A stretch of DNA of 64,000 nucleotides from UBA2377 sp964525935 (GTDB lineage: Bacteria > Verrucomicrobiota > Verrucomicrobiia > Opitutales > Opitutaceae), in NCBI GenBank assembly GCA_964525935.1, contig CAZGJZ010000001.1, positions 1-64,000 on the forward strand, given 5' to 3'. The first letter of the stretch is position 1. Each line of letters opens with the position of its first letter. The notes under the pieces were generated by a model. That model searched no databases, was not told the origin of the DNA, and saw only the letters and a program-made list of their open reading frames with translations. The translations under genes and the position numbers were made by a program. Positions 15,453-24,360 of this stretch are shown piece by piece.

Positions 15453-18017
15453 ATGCCAAAAGTTCAATCCCCGCGCTCCGACCTCGGCTTGCTTGAGGCT
15501 TTCTGGCGCGAACCTGTTCGTCGCACCGTATTGCCCAACGGCCTGACGCTTTTGCTTAAACCCGACCGCAGTGCGGCCGTGGCATCGGTGCAGGTGTGGG
15601 TAAAAACGGGAAGCGTGCACGAAAACGCGCACCTTGGCGCCGGGCTTTCGCACTACCTGGAGCACATGCTGTTCAAGGGCACGGCGCACCGGGCTGGTCG
15701 GGAAATCTCGGCGACGGTGCAGTCGCATGGCGGCGACATCAACGCTTACACGACCTTTGATCGCACGGTTTACTACATCGACCTGCCGGCGGCATCGGTC
15801 GAAAAGGCCGTCGAAGTGCTGGCCGACATGGTCCTGCATTCCACACTTCCGGCCGACGAAGTCACCCGGGAAAAAGACGTGATTCTGCGCGAAATCGCCA
15901 TGGGGCAGGATGATCCGGATCAACGCCTCGGCGAAGCGCTGTTCGAGACAGCATTTCACGAGCATCCTTACCGCTACCCGATCATCGGTCACCGCGATGT
16001 TTTTGCCGCTGCAACGCGTGACGATCTGCTGGGTTACTACCGCGAGCGCTACGTGCCGAACAACCTCGTGGTGGTCGTGGTGGGCGACATTGATCCGGTG
16101 GCGGTGGAGGCCGCCATTGCCCGGCATTTCGGCGAAACCAAACGTGCCCGGCTTGCGCCCGTGCTCGTGCCGGCGGAGCCCCGCCAGCTCGCGCCGCGCG
16201 CGATGCACCGCTTTGAGGACGTGGAGATTTCCCGGGCCGGCCTCGCGTGGCAGATTCCCGGATTGACGCATCCTGATGCCGTCGCGCTGGAGGTGCTCGC
16301 CACGGTGCTCGGGGCCGGCGACAGCTCATTGCTTTGGCAGGAGATCCGCGAAAAAGCCGGACTCGTGCATTCGATCGACGCCACAAGTTGGAACCCTGGC
16401 AGCGTCGGGCTTTTCTACATTTCGTTCACCTGCGAGCCGGAGAAACGAGAGGCTGCAACCGCCGCGGTGATCGCAGCGCTGACGCGCTGGTCGCGCCGCG
16501 GGCTGGCACCCGCACTGGTGAAGAAGGCCCTGCGCCAGCTCGTCGTGGGCGAGATCAACACGCGCAAGACGATGTCGGGCCAGGCGTCGCGCCTCGGCGT
16601 CGCCGAGGTGGTCATTGGCGATCTAGATTTCAGCCGGACGTATTTCGAGCGGTTGGTGGCGCTCAAGCCGGCCGATTTGCAACGGGCGATCCGAACCTAC
16701 CTGACGCCGGCCAATCTCACGAGTGTTTCGCTGAACCCGAAATCGGCCGGCCCCGCAGCATCGAAGGCGACGGCTGGGCAGGGCGGCGGGCGTGATGATT
16801 TTGAACAGGTGACGCTGCCGAACGGCGCCCGGTTGTTGCTGCAGTGTAATCGCCAGCTCCCCAATCTGCACCTGCGACTCACCTGCCTGGGTGGTCCGCT
16901 TTACGAGGCGGCCGACAAACGCGGTGCGACTTCACTGCTCGCGACCTTGCTCACCAAGGATACGCGCCGGCGCTCGGCGGCGGCGGTAGCCCAGTTTATC
17001 GAGGAGGTGGGTGGTTCGTTTCACGCGTTTACGGGTAACAACAGCTTTGGGCTGGCGGTGGAAGTCCTGCCTTCCGATGCAGACCGGGCGCTCACCGTTT
17101 TAAGCGAGGCGGTGCTGCAGCCGGCGTTCCGGAGTGCGACGTTTAAGCAGGAGCGGGATGCGTTGCTGGCGGCGTTGAAGCAGGACAACGACGATGTGGT
17201 TACTCTTGGCCGGAAGCTGCTCCGCCGGAAATTCTTCGGCGACTATCCGCTCGCGATCGACGCCCATGGGGACGAGGCCGGAGTTGCGGCCTTGAAACCC
17301 GCAGATCTCGCCGCGTTACACGCCCGTCTGCTGGTGGCATCCAATGTAGTTCTCGCAATTTCGGGCGACTTCGATGCGAAGAAACTCGTGCCGAAGCTAA
17401 AAGCGTTTTTAGCCAAATTGCCGAAGGGCTGGCTCGAACCGGTGCAGGCGGATTTTTCGGGACCAGCGGAGCCCGGCGAATTTGTGGAAAAACAACCCCG
17501 CCAGCAGGCGGTGGTTTTTCAGGCGTATGCCGGGCCGTCGCTGCATGCAGCGGATTTCTATGTTGCCGAAGTGGCCGACGAACTTTTCAGCGGGATGTCT
17601 TCGCGGCTGTTCGAACGCGTGCGCGAGGAGAAAGGGCTGGCCTATTTTGTGCGCTCGTCGCGCGTCATCGGCACGAACGCCGGCATGTTTTTCTTCATGG
17701 CTGGCACCGCCCCGGATAGCGAAGGCGCGGTGCTGGCGGAGATTGAGGCGGAGATTGCGCGCGTGGCGGGTGGTGGGGTCGAGCCGGCCGAGCTCGTGCG
17801 CTGCCAGACTCGACTCAAGGCCGGGCGGCTCATGGGCATGCAGACCAACGGCTCACGTGCGTCGCAAGCCGGGCTCAATGCAATTTACGGCCTGCCGGTG
17901 AACGACTGGAAAAACTATCCGGCGCGGATTGACGCGGTGACCATTGGGGATCTGGCGCAATTTGCGCAGCGCTACTTTACGATCAACGGAAGGGTGCGGT
18001 TGGTCGTGCGACCGTGA
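15453..18017 (+). CDS. M16 (insulinase/pitrilysin) family zinc peptidase, two-domain
   Basis: An 854-residue protein made of two M16 halves. The N-terminal half (about residues 25-430) has the inverted zinc motif HxxEH in LSHYLEHMLFKGT and the downstream zinc-ligand region EVTREKDVILREIA. The C-terminal half (about 450-854, starting DFEQVTLPNGARLLL) lacks a zinc motif, as usual for the partner domain of M16B-like enzymes. No clear signal peptide, so it may be cytoplasmic. It may cleave short peptides. The stop overlaps the GTG of the DUF3445 gene by 4 bases, so the two are probably translated together. Confidence 0.92.
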   Translation: MPKVQSPRSDLGLLEAFWREPVRRTVLPNGLTLLLKPDRSAAVASVQVWVKTGSVHENAHLGAGLSHYLEHMLFKGTAHRAGREISATVQSHGGDINAYTTFDRTVYYIDLPAASVEKAVEVLADMVLHSTLPADEVTREKDVILREIAMGQDDPDQRLGEALFETAFHEHPYRYPIIGHRDVFAAATRDDLLGYYRERYVPNNLVVVVVGDIDPVAVEAAIARHFGETKRARLAPVLVPAEPRQLAPRAMHRFEDVEISRAGLAWQIPGLTHPDAVALEVLATVLGAGDSSLLWQEIREKAGLVHSIDATSWNPGSVGLFYISFTCEPEKREAATAAVIAALTRWSRRGLAPALVKKALRQLVVGEINTRKTMSGQASRLGVAEVVIGDLDFSRTYFERLVALKPADLQRAIRTYLTPANLTSVSLNPKSAGPAASKATAGQGGGRDDFEQVTLPNGARLLLQCNRQLPNLHLRLTCLGGPLYEAADKRGATSLLATLLTKDTRRRSAAAVAQFIEEVGGSFHAFTGNNSFGLAVEVLPSDADRALTVLSEAVLQPAFRSATFKQERDALLAALKQDNDDVVTLGRKLLRRKFFGDYPLAIDAHGDEAGVAALKPADLAALHARLLVASNVVLAISGDFDAKKLVPKLKAFLAKLPKGWLEPVQADFSGPAEPGEFVEKQPRQQAVVFQAYAGPSLHAADFYVAEVADELFSGMSSRLFERVREEKGLAYFVRSSRVIGTNAGMFFFMAGTAPDSEGAVLAEIEAEIARVAGGGVEPAELVRCQTRLKAGRLMGMQTNGSRASQAGLNAIYGLPVNDWKNYPARIDAVTIGDLAQFAQRYFTINGRVRLVVRP

Positions 18018-18811
18018 ACACGCTGGCCGCGCTTTTCCCCGACGAGAACTTCCGCTTCCACCTTGGGTTGCAGCGGGGCGAGCCGGCGGAATTTTTTGCG
18101 GCACGTGATACGACCGGGCGCGTGTTGGCGGAACGACGTCGCTGGCTGGCGACCGATGAGCTGCGCTACGCCCGTTTGCTGCCGGGTGGTGAGGCGTTGC
18201 TGGGTGAGACGCTTGAATTGGCCAAGATCTGGGGCGCGGCGATTCCGGCCGGCAGCGAGTCGTTGGTCGGGCTCGGCGGCGGACTTGAGCCGGACATGTT
18301 GCTCATGGCGCCGGATGGTCAAGGCGAGCACCGGCTGTGTGGCGGGGTGTTGTGCTTTCCCACGTCGTGGGCGTTGGAGGAAAAGCTGGGGCAGCCCATG
18401 TCGTTTATTCACGGACCGGTGCCCGGCTTGAACCAAGCCATGGGACCGCAGATCGGGCAGTTTTTAGCCCGGCTTAAACCGGGCACGGCCTACTTCCGTC
18501 ATAATTGGGGTCTGGCGGCCGTGGATGAGCTGAACCTGCATCCGGCGTTGCGGCGTCCGCGGCCGGCGCTGCCGCTTGATCCGGCGAGACTTTGGCTGCG
18601 CGTGGAACATCAGGCGTTGTTGGCACTGCCCAGCGGCAGCGGATTGGTTTTTGGCATCCGGATCGAGCTTATGCCGGTCGAGACGGTCCGGGCCCACGCA
18701 ACGGCGGCGGCGGGCTTGAAGCGGGCGTTGGAGACGATGCCGGCGGCGATGGCCGATTATAAAGGCATCGGCGACGTGCGGTTGCCGCTTGCAAACTGGC
18801 TGACGGCCTAG
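18014..18811 (+). CDS. DUF3445 / heme-dependent oxidative N-demethylase-like protein
   Basis: A 265-residue protein of the DUF3445 family, members of which in other bacteria are heme-dependent oxidative N-demethylases. Typical segments are the N-terminal MGL-like region (RFHLGLQRGEP), GGVLCFPTSWALEEKLGQP, FIHGPVPGLNQAMG and FRHNWGLA (the family's R-x-N-W). The GTG start overlaps the M16 peptidase stop in a GTGA overlap. Substrate here is unknown; coupling with a peptidase is unusual and gives no clear hint. Confidence 0.82.
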   Translation: MNTLAALFPDENFRFHLGLQRGEPAEFFAARDTTGRVLAERRRWLATDELRYARLLPGGEALLGETLELAKIWGAAIPAGSESLVGLGGGLEPDMLLMAPDGQGEHRLCGGVLCFPTSWALEEKLGQPMSFIHGPVPGLNQAMGPQIGQFLARLKPGTAYFRHNWGLAAVDELNLHPALRRPRPALPLDPARLWLRVEHQALLALPSGSGLVFGIRIELMPVETVRAHATAAAGLKRALETMPAAMADYKGIGDVRLPLANWLTA

Positions 18812-18864
18812 CGGCAAAATTCTTGCCAGCCGGCCGAAGCGCAACAGTCTGGGGTAACCCCCCT

Positions 18865-19239
18865 ATGAAATCAATAACCTCAAAATTATTGGGCATGCTG
18901 GCGATTTTCTCGCTGGCATTTGCAGTAAGCGGCGCAGCTCAGGCAAAGGCTGCGGAAAAAGCACCCTCCAAGGCGGCGCTTAAGAAATATGATGCGGACA
19001 AGGATGGCCGGCTGGGCGAGGCTGAGGAAGCCAAAGCCAAGGCTGACGCGAAGGAGAAGCGCGACCAGAACCGAAAGGAATCGCTGGAGAAATACGACGC
19101 GAATAAGAACGGAAAACTGGACGCCGACGAACGCGCCAAAAGAAAGGCCGACCACGAAGCAGAGGTGGCGGCGAAAAAGGCCGAAAAAGAAGCCAAGAAA
19201 GCGGCAAAAGAGGCCAAGAAGGCCGCCGAAGGAAAGTAA
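18865..19239 (+). CDS. Small exported EF-hand calcium-binding protein
   Basis: A 124-residue protein with a signal peptide (KSITSKLLGMLAIFSLAFAVSGAAQA). Two EF-hand loops are visible, DADKDGRLGEAE and DANKNGKLDADE, each with Asp/Asn at the expected positions 1, 3 and 5 and Glu at 12. A Lys/Ala/Glu-rich helical tail follows. It probably binds calcium in the periplasm or outside. ATG 18865 starts the signal; the frame opens at 18823 without a signal-like sequence. A terminator follows, so it seems to be a single-gene unit. Confidence 0.82.
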   Translation: MKSITSKLLGMLAIFSLAFAVSGAAQAKAAEKAPSKAALKKYDADKDGRLGEAEEAKAKADAKEKRDQNRKESLEKYDANKNGKLDADERAKRKADHEAEVAAKKAEKEAKKAAKEAKKAAEGK

Positions 19240-19271
19240 GCCAGACGGCTATTCCTGCGGGTTTGATTCCG

Positions 19272-19301
19272 ACCCCGGTTGCGTAAGCGCCGGGGTTTTT
19301 T
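19272..19301 (+). terminator. Rho-independent terminator after the EF-hand gene
   Basis: Stem ACCCCGG (19272-19278) / CCGGGGT (19290-19296) followed by a run of T. Just downstream is the 3' end of nadK on the other strand. Confidence 0.8.
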
Positions 19302-19321
19302 GCTGCCGCCTGCCGGAGAGA

Positions 19322-20170
19322 TTAGCGGGACTTGGGACTCTCGGCGGCACCACCGCTCCACTTGAGCTTGGTGCGGACGACCGCGAAATGCGAGTAGTCG
19401 GGCCGCTGCGCGAGTGGGAGGGTGAGGCGTGAGACGGAGATCTCGATCGGGGAGCCTTCGCAGACCTTCAGGTTGCGCTGGCCGTCCATGGCGACGAGGA
19501 GGCGCGAACCGGGCGTGCGGTTGAAAACACGCAGCTTGATGCCTTGACGGAAAATAATGGAGCGGTTGCTCAGCGTGTGCGGGCAGATGGGCGTCATCGC
19601 GACGACTTCGGCGCCGGGGTGAATCAACGGGCCGCCGGCAGAGAGGTTGTAGGCGGTGGAGCCGGTGGGGGTCGAAAAGATGAGACCGTCGCAATAGTAG
19701 TCAGTGACGAGTTCGCGGTCGGCGAAGACTTCGAGGCGCACGAGGCGCGAGTTGACCGAATCCTTGATGAGGACGTCGTTGAGCGCGAGGTCGTGGGTGC
19801 CGGGGCCGGTCGAGCAGTCGAGCATGGAGCGGTGCGCGATCTGATAGGCACCGCTGAGCAACTCGCCAAAATGGGCGCGAGCTTCGTCGGCGGAGAAGGT
19901 GGTGAGGAAGCCGAGGCTGCCGCGGTTGACGCCGATGATCGGCACGCGGGCGCGGGCGGATTCACGGGCGACACCGAGGAGCGTGCCATCGCCGCCGATG
20001 ACACAGCAGGCGTCGAAGCCGGCGAGGTAGCCGCGAGGCAGGGGAAAGCGGGCGGTGGACTTGAGTTTGATGCCGGCGGCGCGGGCGGCACTCATCAGCG
20101 TGCGGCCCAGCTCGAGGGCGCCGGGTTTGTCTTCGTTGATGACGAAGGCGAGTTTGCGGATGGGCTTCAT
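19322..20170 (-). CDS. nadK: NAD kinase
   Basis: A 282-residue NAD kinase that makes NADP from NAD and ATP. Signatures are GGDGTLLGVARE, the GVNRGSLGFLT segment, LNDVLIKD, and the Gly-rich FSTPTGSTAYNLSAGGPLIHP. ATG 20170 starts MKPIRKLAF and gives normal length; the frame stays open upstream into tlyA. It is the last gene of a GDSL hydrolase-tlyA-nadK unit, 40 bases behind tlyA; tlyA and nadK are frequent neighbours in bacteria. Confidence 0.95.
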   Translation of the reverse strand: MKPIRKLAFVINEDKPGALELGRTLMSAARAAGIKLKSTARFPLPRGYLAGFDACCVIGGDGTLLGVARESARARVPIIGVNRGSLGFLTTFSADEARAHFGELLSGAYQIAHRSMLDCSTGPGTHDLALNDVLIKDSVNSRLVRLEVFADRELVTDYYCDGLIFSTPTGSTAYNLSAGGPLIHPGAEVVAMTPICPHTLSNRSIIFRQGIKLRVFNRTPGSRLLVAMDGQRNLKVCEGSPIEISVSRLTLPLAQRPDYSHFAVVRTKLKWSGGAAESPKSR

Positions 20171-20210
20171 GCAGGGGAGAAAGTCGGGTGGGCCGGCGGT
20201 TTTCGCCAGT

Positions 20211-20963
20211 TCATTTTGCTTTGGTGAGCGCGAGCAGGAACTCGCGGTTGCCATCGGCGCCGGTGATCGGCGAATCGATGGTGCCGGTGAGGCGGGCGCC
20301 GGGGAGTTCGGCGAGAGCGAAGTCGCGCACGCTGGCGAGCACGGCGTCTTGCACCGCAGTGTCGCGGATAACGCCGCGCCCTTTGTCGACCTCGGCCTTG
20401 CCGGCTTCAAACTGGGGTTTGACGAGGGCGACGAGCGTGCCGCCGGCGCGGAGCAACGGCCACACGGCAGGCAGCACGGATTTGAGCGAGATGAATGAGA
20501 GATCCATCACGATGGCGTCGTAGCTGGCGCGCGGCAGATCGCTGGCGACGAGGTGGCGGGCGTTGATCTTTTCGAGATTGGTGACGCGCGGGTCGGCACG
20601 GAGTTTGGCGTGGAGCTGTGCGCGGCCCACATCGACGCAGACGACATCGGCGGCTCCAGCTTGGAGCGCACAATCGGTGAAGCCACCAGTGGAGGCGCCG
20701 ACGTCGAGGACGTGCGCGCCGCGGAGGTCGAGGGCGAACTGGGTGAGCGCGGCGGAGAGTTTCTCCCCGCCGCGGCTGACGAAGCGCGGCGGCTGCTCGA
20801 CGATGACATCGAGATCGGCGGGAAACTCCTTGCCGGGTTTTTCGAGGCGCTCAGTGCCGCGCAGGACGCGGCCGGACATGATGAGGGCCTTGGCCTGGGC
20901 GCGACTTTCGGCGAGGCCGCGGGCGACCAGCAGTTCGTCGAGACGGAGTTTGCCCGCGGCCAT
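20211..20963 (-). CDS. tlyA: TlyA family rRNA (cytidine-2'-O)-methyltransferase
   Basis: A 250-residue protein with an N-terminal S4 RNA-binding domain (KLRLDELLVARGLAESRAQA) and an FtsJ-type methyltransferase domain (HVLDVGASTGGFTDCALQAG as SAM-binding motif, then VDVGRAQLHAKL). Mycobacterial TlyA methylates riboses of 16S and 23S rRNA; others are annotated as hemolysins. It sits 8 bases after the GDSL gene and 40 before nadK. Confidence 0.93.
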   Translation of the reverse strand: MAAGKLRLDELLVARGLAESRAQAKALIMSGRVLRGTERLEKPGKEFPADLDVIVEQPPRFVSRGGEKLSAALTQFALDLRGAHVLDVGASTGGFTDCALQAGAADVVCVDVGRAQLHAKLRADPRVTNLEKINARHLVASDLPRASYDAIVMDLSFISLKSVLPAVWPLLRAGGTLVALVKPQFEAGKAEVDKGRGVIRDTAVQDAVLASVRDFALAELPGARLTGTIDSPITGADGNREFLLALTKAK

Positions 20964-20971
20964 GGGGCGGA

Positions 20972-21619
20972 TCAGAGCGGGACACCGATGGCGTTGAGGA
21001 ACGCCTTGGCGATGATGGCGTGGCCGATGGCGTTGGGGTGCACGCGGTCCCAGGCGATGGCGTTGGCGTGCATGTGGCGGAGCACGCCGTCGAAGGCGGC
21101 CTGCGTGTCGATGAAGAGCGCGTCGTTTTTGGCGGCGACTTTTTTCACGATGGCGCCGTATTCGTCCATGCGGGCGCGCATGGCATCGGCGCGGTTGGGC
21201 TCGATATAGAAAGGGGCCATCATGATGAGACCTTTGACCTTCGGGCGGCTGATGCGGGCGAGTTCGTTGAGGGTCTTTTCGTAAACCTTGGGCAAGACGT
21301 GAATCTCGGTCTGGCGGGGCAGGTCGAACTGGCGCCAGACGTCGTTGACGCCGATCATGATCGAGAGCCAGTCGGGCTTGAGGTCGAAGACGTCGGTCTG
21401 CCAGCGCTTTTTGAGGTCGAGCACGGTGTGGCCTGACGTGCCCATGTTGACGAGGCGGATGGCGTGGGCGGGATGAATCGCGCCGAGCAAGCCCTCGAGC
21501 TGGGCGACGTAGCCCTTGCCGACGGCGCCGAAGAGGCCTTCGCCGATGGGGCGGGCGCGTTCGCAGTCCGTGATGGAGTCGCCGATGAGGACGAGTTTGC
21601 TATGGGGTGCCAGTTTCAT
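20972..21619 (-). CDS. SGNH/GDSL-family hydrolase
   Basis: A 215-residue esterase or acylhydrolase of the SGNH fold. Block I has the nucleophile in LVLIGDSITD, the oxyanion Gly is in MGTSGHTVLDLK, the Asn is in IMIGVNDVW, and the Asp-His pair is in DRVHPNAIGH. No signal peptide is visible, so it is probably cytoplasmic. Similar proteins act on acetylated sugars or lipids; the substrate is unknown. First gene of the unit with tlyA and nadK. Confidence 0.9.
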   Translation of the reverse strand: MKLAPHSKLVLIGDSITDCERARPIGEGLFGAVGKGYVAQLEGLLGAIHPAHAIRLVNMGTSGHTVLDLKKRWQTDVFDLKPDWLSIMIGVNDVWRQFDLPRQTEIHVLPKVYEKTLNELARISRPKVKGLIMMAPFYIEPNRADAMRARMDEYGAIVKKVAAKNDALFIDTQAAFDGVLRHMHANAIAWDRVHPNAIGHAIIAKAFLNAIGVPL

Positions 21620-21675
21620 CGGCGCGGAGCGTAGTGATGCGGAGCGGCTTGGCCAGATGTTCGTGATAACGAAAC

Positions 21676-21704
21676 TAAAAAGGCGCTGCGATTAAGCAGC
21701 GCCT
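21676..21704 (-). terminator. Rho-independent terminator of the phyH gene
   Basis: Read on the minus strand, AGGCGCTGC and GCAGCGCC(T) form a hairpin with a 6-base loop, ending in TTTTTAG. It lies 39 bases after the stop of the phytanoyl-CoA dioxygenase-like gene. Confidence 0.85.
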
Positions 21705-21742
21705 GAAATGATTGCACCCGCGCGCGGAGCGCACGGTCCACT

Positions 21743-22516
21743 TTAATTTGAGACCAAGGGGAAGAGCGCGGTGTTGAGCTTGTCGCCTTCGTTGAGCTTG
21801 ATCGGGTCGGTCACCGGGTGCGGCACTTTGTGGTAGGTCGTGCCGTCGGGCATGTAGATGATGGCGATGGCCTCGCGCATGCCGTCGGAGCGGTTGGGTC
21901 CGGCGTAGTGGAAGGTCATGCCGTTGTGCACGGTGGCGGAACCGGCCTTGAGTTCGCAAGTGACGGGCTTGATGCCCTTCGTCTGTGGTGCGACGTCGTA
22001 GAGATCCTGTGGATTACCAAGATTGACGGGCTCGATATCCAGCATCTTCTGCGTGCCGGGAATGAAGGACATGCAGCCGTTGTGAATCGTGGTGTCGCGC
22101 AGCGCGATCCAGATGGTGAGCTGGTGCATCTTCTGCTGGTGAGGCCAGTAAGGTGTGTCCTGGTGCCACGGCGTCTTGGCGCCGGTGTGCGGTTCCTTGA
22201 AGAGCGCGTGGTCATGCCAGAGGCGAACGCTCGTGCCGCTCAGGCGCGACGCGATGCTGCCAAGGCGGCGGCTGGTGACGTAGGGATGCACGGCTGGGTA
22301 GCGGTGCCAGAGGTTGACGCACTGGATGAAAATCTGCTCGTAGCTGTTCTTGACGCGGTTGGGGTCGACGTTGGCCGTGTCCTGCTTGACGGCGGCGTTG
22401 ACGGCGTCGCGGAAGCCGGCGAGATCGGCGGCGGGGACGACATCCGGCAGTTGAATGTATCCGTCGCGTTGATAGGCGGTGATCTGGGCGGTGGTGAGGG
22501 GGTAATCGTCTTTCAC
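21743..22516 (-). CDS. Phytanoyl-CoA dioxygenase (PhyH) family protein
   Basis: A 257-residue Fe(II)/2-oxoglutarate oxygenase of the PhyH family. The iron-binding HxD is in PWHQDTPYWP (about residues 117-126) and the distal His is in HNGMTFHYAGPNRS, followed by an Arg for 2-oxoglutarate in MREAIAIIYMPDG. The start is a GTG at 22516. It diverges from an AraC-type regulator, likely its controller. PhyH proteins are numerous in Verrucomicrobia and most lack a known substrate; a second member lies at 36771. Confidence 0.9.
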   Translation of the reverse strand: MKDDYPLTTAQITAYQRDGYIQLPDVVPAADLAGFRDAVNAAVKQDTANVDPNRVKNSYEQIFIQCVNLWHRYPAVHPYVTSRRLGSIASRLSGTSVRLWHDHALFKEPHTGAKTPWHQDTPYWPHQQKMHQLTIWIALRDTTIHNGCMSFIPGTQKMLDIEPVNLGNPQDLYDVAPQTKGIKPVTCELKAGSATVHNGMTFHYAGPNRSDGMREAIAIIYMPDGTTYHKVPHPVTDPIKLNEGDKLNTALFPLVSN

Positions 22517-22644
22517 AAGGGTGACTCTAACGGATAAGCAGCGATGTAGCTTGAATAAGTCGGTTAATAAATTGAACGATTCCGCGCATTAAAGCCACTT
22601 TCACCATCAACCAAGCGAATGTCCGGCTGAGCGCGACGCATCCG
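22517..22644. promoter_or_regulatory. Divergent intergenic region between phyH and araC-type regulator
   Basis: About 128 bases, AT-rich in the middle (22545-22600, with TTGAATAAG and TTAATAAATTGAAC). It must hold both promoters and any AraC-type operator. Part of it may be coding, because the regulator's frame is open back to 22576. Confidence 0.35.
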
Positions 22645-23472
22645 TTGAACGTCGAACGCGTGGGAGTCGTGAACGAAATCGCCGCGCACGACCATGACTA
22701 TTACGAGATCAGCGTCGTGGTGCGGGGACGGGCGCGTAACCACACGGCGGAAGGCGTGCAAGAGCTGGAGCCGGGGTCGGTGATCGTGATTCCGCCCGGA
22801 GGGGTGCATGCGATTTCGCAGCCGCGACAGTTTGAGGCGATGAACCTTTACTACCTCGTGGAGTGGGTGGCTAACGGCTGGCGCGAACATTGGGATGAAC
22901 GCGGGTTGGTGCCGCTATTTCTGGCGCAGGTGTTGTTTCGCCGGCCGCAGGCGTCGCGGCCGACGGTGTTCAAGCTTTCCGAAAAAGAGGCGGCGATGGT
23001 CGTCGGGGAACTGGCGGAGATTCGCGGCGAGCTGGATCGGGCGCGGCCGTCGTTGTTGTTTGTGAAGGCGGGTTTGTTGAAGGTGCTCGTGCGACTGTCA
23101 CGCGCGGCGGAGCAGGGGGAGGCGGATTTTCCGGAAACGGTGTGGACGGTGGTGCAGGCGATCGAGCACTGCGTGGAGAACGGACGGATGTTTGACCTGC
23201 ATGCGTTGCTGCGGGCGTGGCCGGTGTCGCCGGACCACGGCAGCCGGCTTTTCCGTCGCGTGACGGGGCTGTCGCCGCAGGAATATTATCAGCGCCGGCG
23301 CGTGCAACGGGCGTGCGCGTTGCTGCTGGACGCGGAGCGTTCGGTGACGGCGGTTGCGATGGAGCTGGGTTTTGCCGATGCGGCGCACTTCAGCCGGCTG
23401 TTTAAGAAATACGCCACGGTGACGCCGCGCGCGTATCGTCGGAAATACGAAGTGCGCGGCGTGGAAAACTAA
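22645..23472 (+). CDS. AraC-family transcriptional regulator
   Basis: About 275 residues: an N-terminal cupin-like sensor (HDHDYYEISVVVRGRARN, GSVIVIPPGGVHAI) and a C-terminal double helix-turn-helix of the AraC family (GLSPQEYYQRRRVQRACALL, VTAVAMELGFADAAHFSRLF). Such proteins usually activate sugar or secondary-metabolism genes on ligand binding. The start is uncertain: TTG 22645 is used, but the frame is open to 22576 with CTG 22627 or ATT 22588 as alternatives. It diverges from phyH and probably controls it. Confidence 0.9.
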   Translation: MNVERVGVVNEIAAHDHDYYEISVVVRGRARNHTAEGVQELEPGSVIVIPPGGVHAISQPRQFEAMNLYYLVEWVANGWREHWDERGLVPLFLAQVLFRRPQASRPTVFKLSEKEAAMVVGELAEIRGELDRARPSLLFVKAGLLKVLVRLSRAAEQGEADFPETVWTVVQAIEHCVENGRMFDLHALLRAWPVSPDHGSRLFRRVTGLSPQEYYQRRRVQRACALLLDAERSVTAVAMELGFADAAHFSRLFKKYATVTPRAYRRKYEVRGVEN

Positions 23473-23488
23473 CGGTGACTCGGGTGCG

Positions 23489-24349
23489 CTAAGCGGCGCG
23501 GCGCGAGGGCGTGCGACGAGGGGTGGTCAATTTTTGACGGCCGGGCGACCAGCAGGTGGTGCGGCCGCCAATTTCCTCGCGGATGAGGAGACGACCGGTT
23601 TTCGGACAACGACCACCATCCTGCCAACGATGCCAGAAGAGCCAAGTCTGCGGGATGTGGGCGTTGAGGTCGGGTGGCAGGTAACCGCCGCGGCCGGCGA
23701 TGGTGCGTAACGCGAGGCGGCAGACGTTGCGGCATTCGCGCCAGAGCGTGCGGGTCTCGGTGGGCGTCAGCGAGCCGGCGAGGCGGCGGGGATGGATCGC
23801 GGCGCGCCAGAGAACCTCATCGGCCATCCAGTTACCGATGCCGGGGAAGCGCTCCTGCATGAGCAGGACGGCCTTGATTGGGGCGCGGGCACGGCGGCGA
23901 AGAAAAATGCTGATGGCGTCGAGCGTGAAGGCGGACGAAAGGATGGCTGGCGCGATGCGTGTCCACCAGGCGGGTGCGATGGGTCCTTGGTGAAACAGCA
24001 CCCGGCCGAACATGCGGGGATCGTTGAAAACGAGCGTATGGTCACGCGTGCGGAGGGCGAGGTGGTCGTGCTTTTGGGTGACGTAGTTGGCGGGTGCGAC
24101 CGAGAGCTCGCCGCTCATGCCGAGGTGAATGCCGAGCCAGACGTCATCGCTGAAGCGAAAGAGCATTTGTTTGGCAGCGGCTGAGGAGGAGAGCAGCCGG
24201 GCACCGGTAAGAGCGTGGCGGAACGTGGGGAGCGAGATGCCGCGGAGGATTTTTTTGCCGTCGTGGGTGTGGACGGCGGTGATGGTTTTGCGCAGGGCGG
24301 CTTGGTGCCAGCGCTTGCGGAAGAAATCGGCTTCGGCGAGTTCGGGCAT
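23489..24349 (-). CDS. Fpg/Nei family DNA glycosylase with degenerate zinc finger
   Basis: A 286-residue base-excision-repair enzyme. Pro2-Glu3 at the N-terminus (MPELAEADFF) is the catalytic pair, Lys60 lies in the position of the family's conserved lysine, and the H2TH part has GIGNWMADEVLWRAAIHP. The C-terminal finger (about residues 238-273) keeps the fold's pattern, GRCPKTG then TTCWSPGRQ, but three of the four zinc cysteines are replaced (Thr251, Ser268, Arg271). Zinc-free fingers exist in some Nei-like enzymes. ATG 24349 is chosen because the catalytic Pro must be residue 2. Confidence 0.9.
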   Translation of the reverse strand: MPELAEADFFRKRWHQAALRKTITAVHTHDGKKILRGISLPTFRHALTGARLLSSSAAAKQMLFRFSDDVWLGIHLGMSGELSVAPANYVTQKHDHLALRTRDHTLVFNDPRMFGRVLFHQGPIAPAWWTRIAPAILSSAFTLDAISIFLRRRARAPIKAVLLMQERFPGIGNWMADEVLWRAAIHPRRLAGSLTPTETRTLWRECRNVCRLALRTIAGRGGYLPPDLNAHIPQTWLFWHRWQDGGRCPKTGRLLIREEIGGRTTCWSPGRQKLTTPRRTPSRRAA

Positions 24350-24360
24350 CGTGCGATGAC

